Virus record (IMG/VR): IMGVR_UViG_3300021185_001185
Location: 1 to 30,947 of that record
Length of the DNA stretch: 30,947 nucleotides
Strand: one strand, 5' to 3'
Source: a virus
The translations under genes were made by a program, and so were the position numbers. Shown here one piece after another: positions 29,416-30,947 of this stretch (the stretch's first letter is position 1; each line of letters begins with the position of its first letter). The notes beneath the pieces are model-generated. The model did no database searches and was not told where the DNA came from. It worked only from the letters and a program-made list of their open reading frames with translations.

Positions 29416-29432
29416 CTATAGTGTCCATAAAT
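29416..29432 (-). promoter_or_regulatory. SP6-like phage promoter after the RNA polymerase gene
   Basis: The minus strand reads ATTTATGGACACTATAG (29432 to 29416) followed by C. Compared with the SP6 promoter ATTTAGGTGACACTATAG it shares ATTTA and GACACTATAG, with a one-base shorter middle. It lies in the 43-bp gap after the RNA polymerase stop and would drive the replication genes. The inferred first transcribed base is G29416. Confidence 0.7.
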
Positions 29433-29438
29433 GTACCT

Positions 29439-29451
29439 GTTACCAAAGTGG
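29439..29451 (-). repeat. CCACTTTGGTAAC repeat after the RNA polymerase gene
   Basis: The same 13-mer as at 26004-26016, here six bases past the polymerase stop and seven bases upstream of the SP6-like promoter. A diverged form, CCACTTAGGTAC, overlaps the start region of the exonuclease gene near 23780. Confidence 0.5.
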
Positions 29452-29457
29452 AATAGA

Positions 29458-30947
29458 TTAAGCAAAGAAGTACTTACTATCGGTTACCTTAGATAAATCC
29501 AAGTCACCTTTTTCTGGAGGTACAGGTACTGTATCCAGAACTTCTAATGCGAAATTTGCGAAGTCTTTTAGAACATCATTGCCCAAGTACATATCCACGA
29601 AGGCACTCCTCGTCAATCTGTACAGACTAGGCACGTTGGAAGCATGAACACCATAAGAGTCATGCACCATTGCGAAGTCAGTAATACCCACATCAGCACA
29701 CCTGTTAATAGTCAAAGTCATAGCGGCTGAATCAAGAGAATGAATAAAGTTAGGCGATGCACCATTGACTGCACGGCGGCGGTCAGACTTACCAAAGTTC
29801 TGTTCACGAACCTGTGGCTTTATCAGACTGTTGTCGATATGCGTAGTAATCCGGCGTGACCGTGTTTCAGGATACATCTGGTGAACTAGGAAGTTTGTAG
29901 GTGTTTCCCAAATCACTGGAAGGTTCTCAGCAGATACTTTGCTTGAGATATCCTGTAACCAATCCATCACAGTACGGGCAGAGGTAATCACTCTTGAGAT
30001 ACACTCCCAGACAATATCTGCTAGGTAGTGTGATGGCTCAAAAAGGTCATGCCCCCAAGGGCTGGTATGACCACCCTCAATCATGTCCACAATATAGTTC
30101 TCAATGTATTGTCGGGTGGAATAAATACGCCCACCGTATGGCACTACCATAACAGGCCGCTTGGTTGTCTTGCGAGAGACACCAAAATCCAGCCATTGCT
30201 GTGCCATTGTATCGTGAGCCTTACGGCTCTCTAGTACCTCAATAACAGCATCAGCGACATCTTGGTAGATATCACGAGGTGTCTCATGTGGAACTAGGTT
30301 AGTACTCTCACCGCCGCGCATGTCACGTTGGATTGCACTCAGATGCTGTAGTCCATTGTTAGACCCATCCAAACTAACTGGAAGGTGCGTAAGGTTACCA
30401 ACCTCTGTCGAAGCCCACTCAAAGCAGAACGCGAGGAACATCCACGGGTCATCCGCTTTAGTCCACCACTTGTTCTCATATGGGTCAGTAGCGACATCAA
30501 TGATGTTGTTCTGGTTCTCATCCACCCATGCCTTGCGGTCATCAAAGGATATCTTATCCTCGCCAAAGCAGTTAGCACCATGAACCGCCAACCAGTACTC
30601 ACCTTCCTCAGTCAATTCTACGCCGTCAGCAAACGTCAGTAACGCTTTGGAATAGTCTGGCCCTTGTGGGGTTAGAAAACTACTCACAACATACTTACGT
30701 CCACGAAAGTCATTCTGCCAGACATAATAGAACTCATCGAACTCAGAAAACTTCTGAGCCATAGCGACTGTGCGTACTAGCTGTAGTCGCTTACTGTTCA
30801 AACGTGCGTTGGCCTGATGAACGCGAGATGCCGCATGTTTCCACTCGCGGAAGCGTAGTTGCTGGTTCTCAGTCATGTTTTCCTTCTTCACATCTGGAAA
30901 CGGTGATGGTGGTAAAGCAAGCCTGTCTCTCTGTGGCAACCCTGCCC
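29458..30947 (-). CDS. T7-type single-subunit RNA polymerase, 5' end cut by window edge
   Basis: About 496 C-terminal residues are present; T7 RNA polymerase has 883. Matches run through the palm and fingers: YVWQNDFRGRKYVVSSFLTP, WLAVHGANCFGEDKI, FLAFCFEWAS, then motif A PVSLDGSNNGLQHLS (catalytic Asp near 30369; T7 D537), motif B KTTKRPVMVVPYGGR (T7 K631, Y639) and motif C FAMVHDSYGVH (T7 D812). It ends FFA, like the FAFA foot of T7. The region aligned with the T7 promoter-specificity loop reads YPETRSRRITTHIDNSL. It keeps an Arg at the T7 R746 position and has Thr in place of N748 by ungapped hand alignment, which fits a promoter unlike that of T7. Transcribes middle and late genes. Confidence 0.95.
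   Translation of the reverse strand, partial: AGLPQRDRLALPPSPFPDVKKENMTENQQLRFREWKHAASRVHQANARLNSKRLQLVRTVAMAQKFSEFDEFYYVWQNDFRGRKYVVSSFLTPQGPDYSKALLTFADGVELTEEGEYWLAVHGANCFGEDKISFDDRKAWVDENQNNIIDVATDPYENKWWTKADDPWMFLAFCFEWASTEVGNLTHLPVSLDGSNNGLQHLSAIQRDMRGGESTNLVPHETPRDIYQDVADAVIEVLESRKAHDTMAQQWLDFGVSRKTTKRPVMVVPYGGRIYSTRQYIENYIVDMIEGGHTSPWGHDLFEPSHYLADIVWECISRVITSARTVMDWLQDISSKVSAENLPVIWETPTNFLVHQMYPETRSRRITTHIDNSLIKPQVREQNFGKSDRRRAVNGASPNFIHSLDSAAMTLTINRCADVGITDFAMVHDSYGVHASNVPSLYRLTRSAFVDMYLGNDVLKDFANFALEVLDTVPVPPEKGDLDLSKVTDSKYFFA

Noticed and set aside
1-30947. tRNA genes, integrase or attachment site
   Set aside because: I saw no cloverleaf-like sequence, no integrase motif and no long terminal repeat within the window.

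Overview
The window is about 31 kb of a lytic, T7-like podovirus genome (autographivirus type). Every gene I support lies on the minus strand, so the genome reads from right to left here. Three things identify it: a single-subunit T7-type RNA polymerase at the right edge, a T7-like replication set (gp2.5, gp3, gp3.5, gp4, gp5 and gp6 equivalents), and a morphogenesis block in exact T7 order (gp7.3-like, gp8, gp9, gp10, gp11, gp12, gp13, gp14, gp15, gp16, gp17). There is no integrase, repressor or attachment site. The added nucleotide genes (class II ribonucleotide reductase, MazG, DUF3310) and the small DUF5872/DUF6321-type proteins resemble marine podoviruses. A marine proteobacterial host is my inference; no photosynthesis gene argues for a cyanobacterium.

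Right part (about 20.6-30.9 kb), early/middle genes: RNA polymerase (5' end cut by the window), a 45-aa protein, ssDNA-binding protein, endonuclease I, amidase/lysozyme, primase-helicase, a small acidic protein, DNA polymerase, a PD-(D/E)XK-like protein, 5'-3' exonuclease, DUF3310 protein, MazG-like pyrophosphohydrolase and cobalamin-dependent ribonucleotide reductase. Together they take over transcription, degrade host DNA, recycle and reduce nucleotides, and replicate the phage genome. The block ends in a strong UUCG-loop terminator that directly abuts a candidate late promoter.

Middle part (about 10.9-20.5 kb), head and tail tube: a 61-aa protein, three small gp7.3-like basic proteins, portal, scaffold, a 218-bp intergenic region with two hairpins, major capsid protein, a second strong terminator (the position of T7 T-phi), four small very basic proteins, and tail tubular proteins A and B.

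Left part (1-10.9 kb), ejection, adsorption and lysis: gp13-like GNAT-fold protein, internal virion proteins A, B and C, tail fiber, two paralogous tail-assembly-chaperone-like proteins, a fiber-associated-type protein, and three small membrane proteins, the last a 3TM holin cut by the left edge. Terminases would be expected beyond that edge.

Two non-coding signals stand out. First, four minus-strand sites share GGACAYTATMG, and the two intergenic ones read ATTTATGGACAYTATMG, very close to the phage SP6 promoter; these are the likely promoters of the phage polymerase. Second, a doubled palindrome AGTTAACTNAGTTAACT (or a close variant) occurs five times: three times at gene junctions and twice inside genes, there in two different reading frames. 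That suggests a DNA- or RNA-level signal of unknown function. Most genes overlap by a few bases (ATGA or TAATG), so translation is probably coupled through most of the map.
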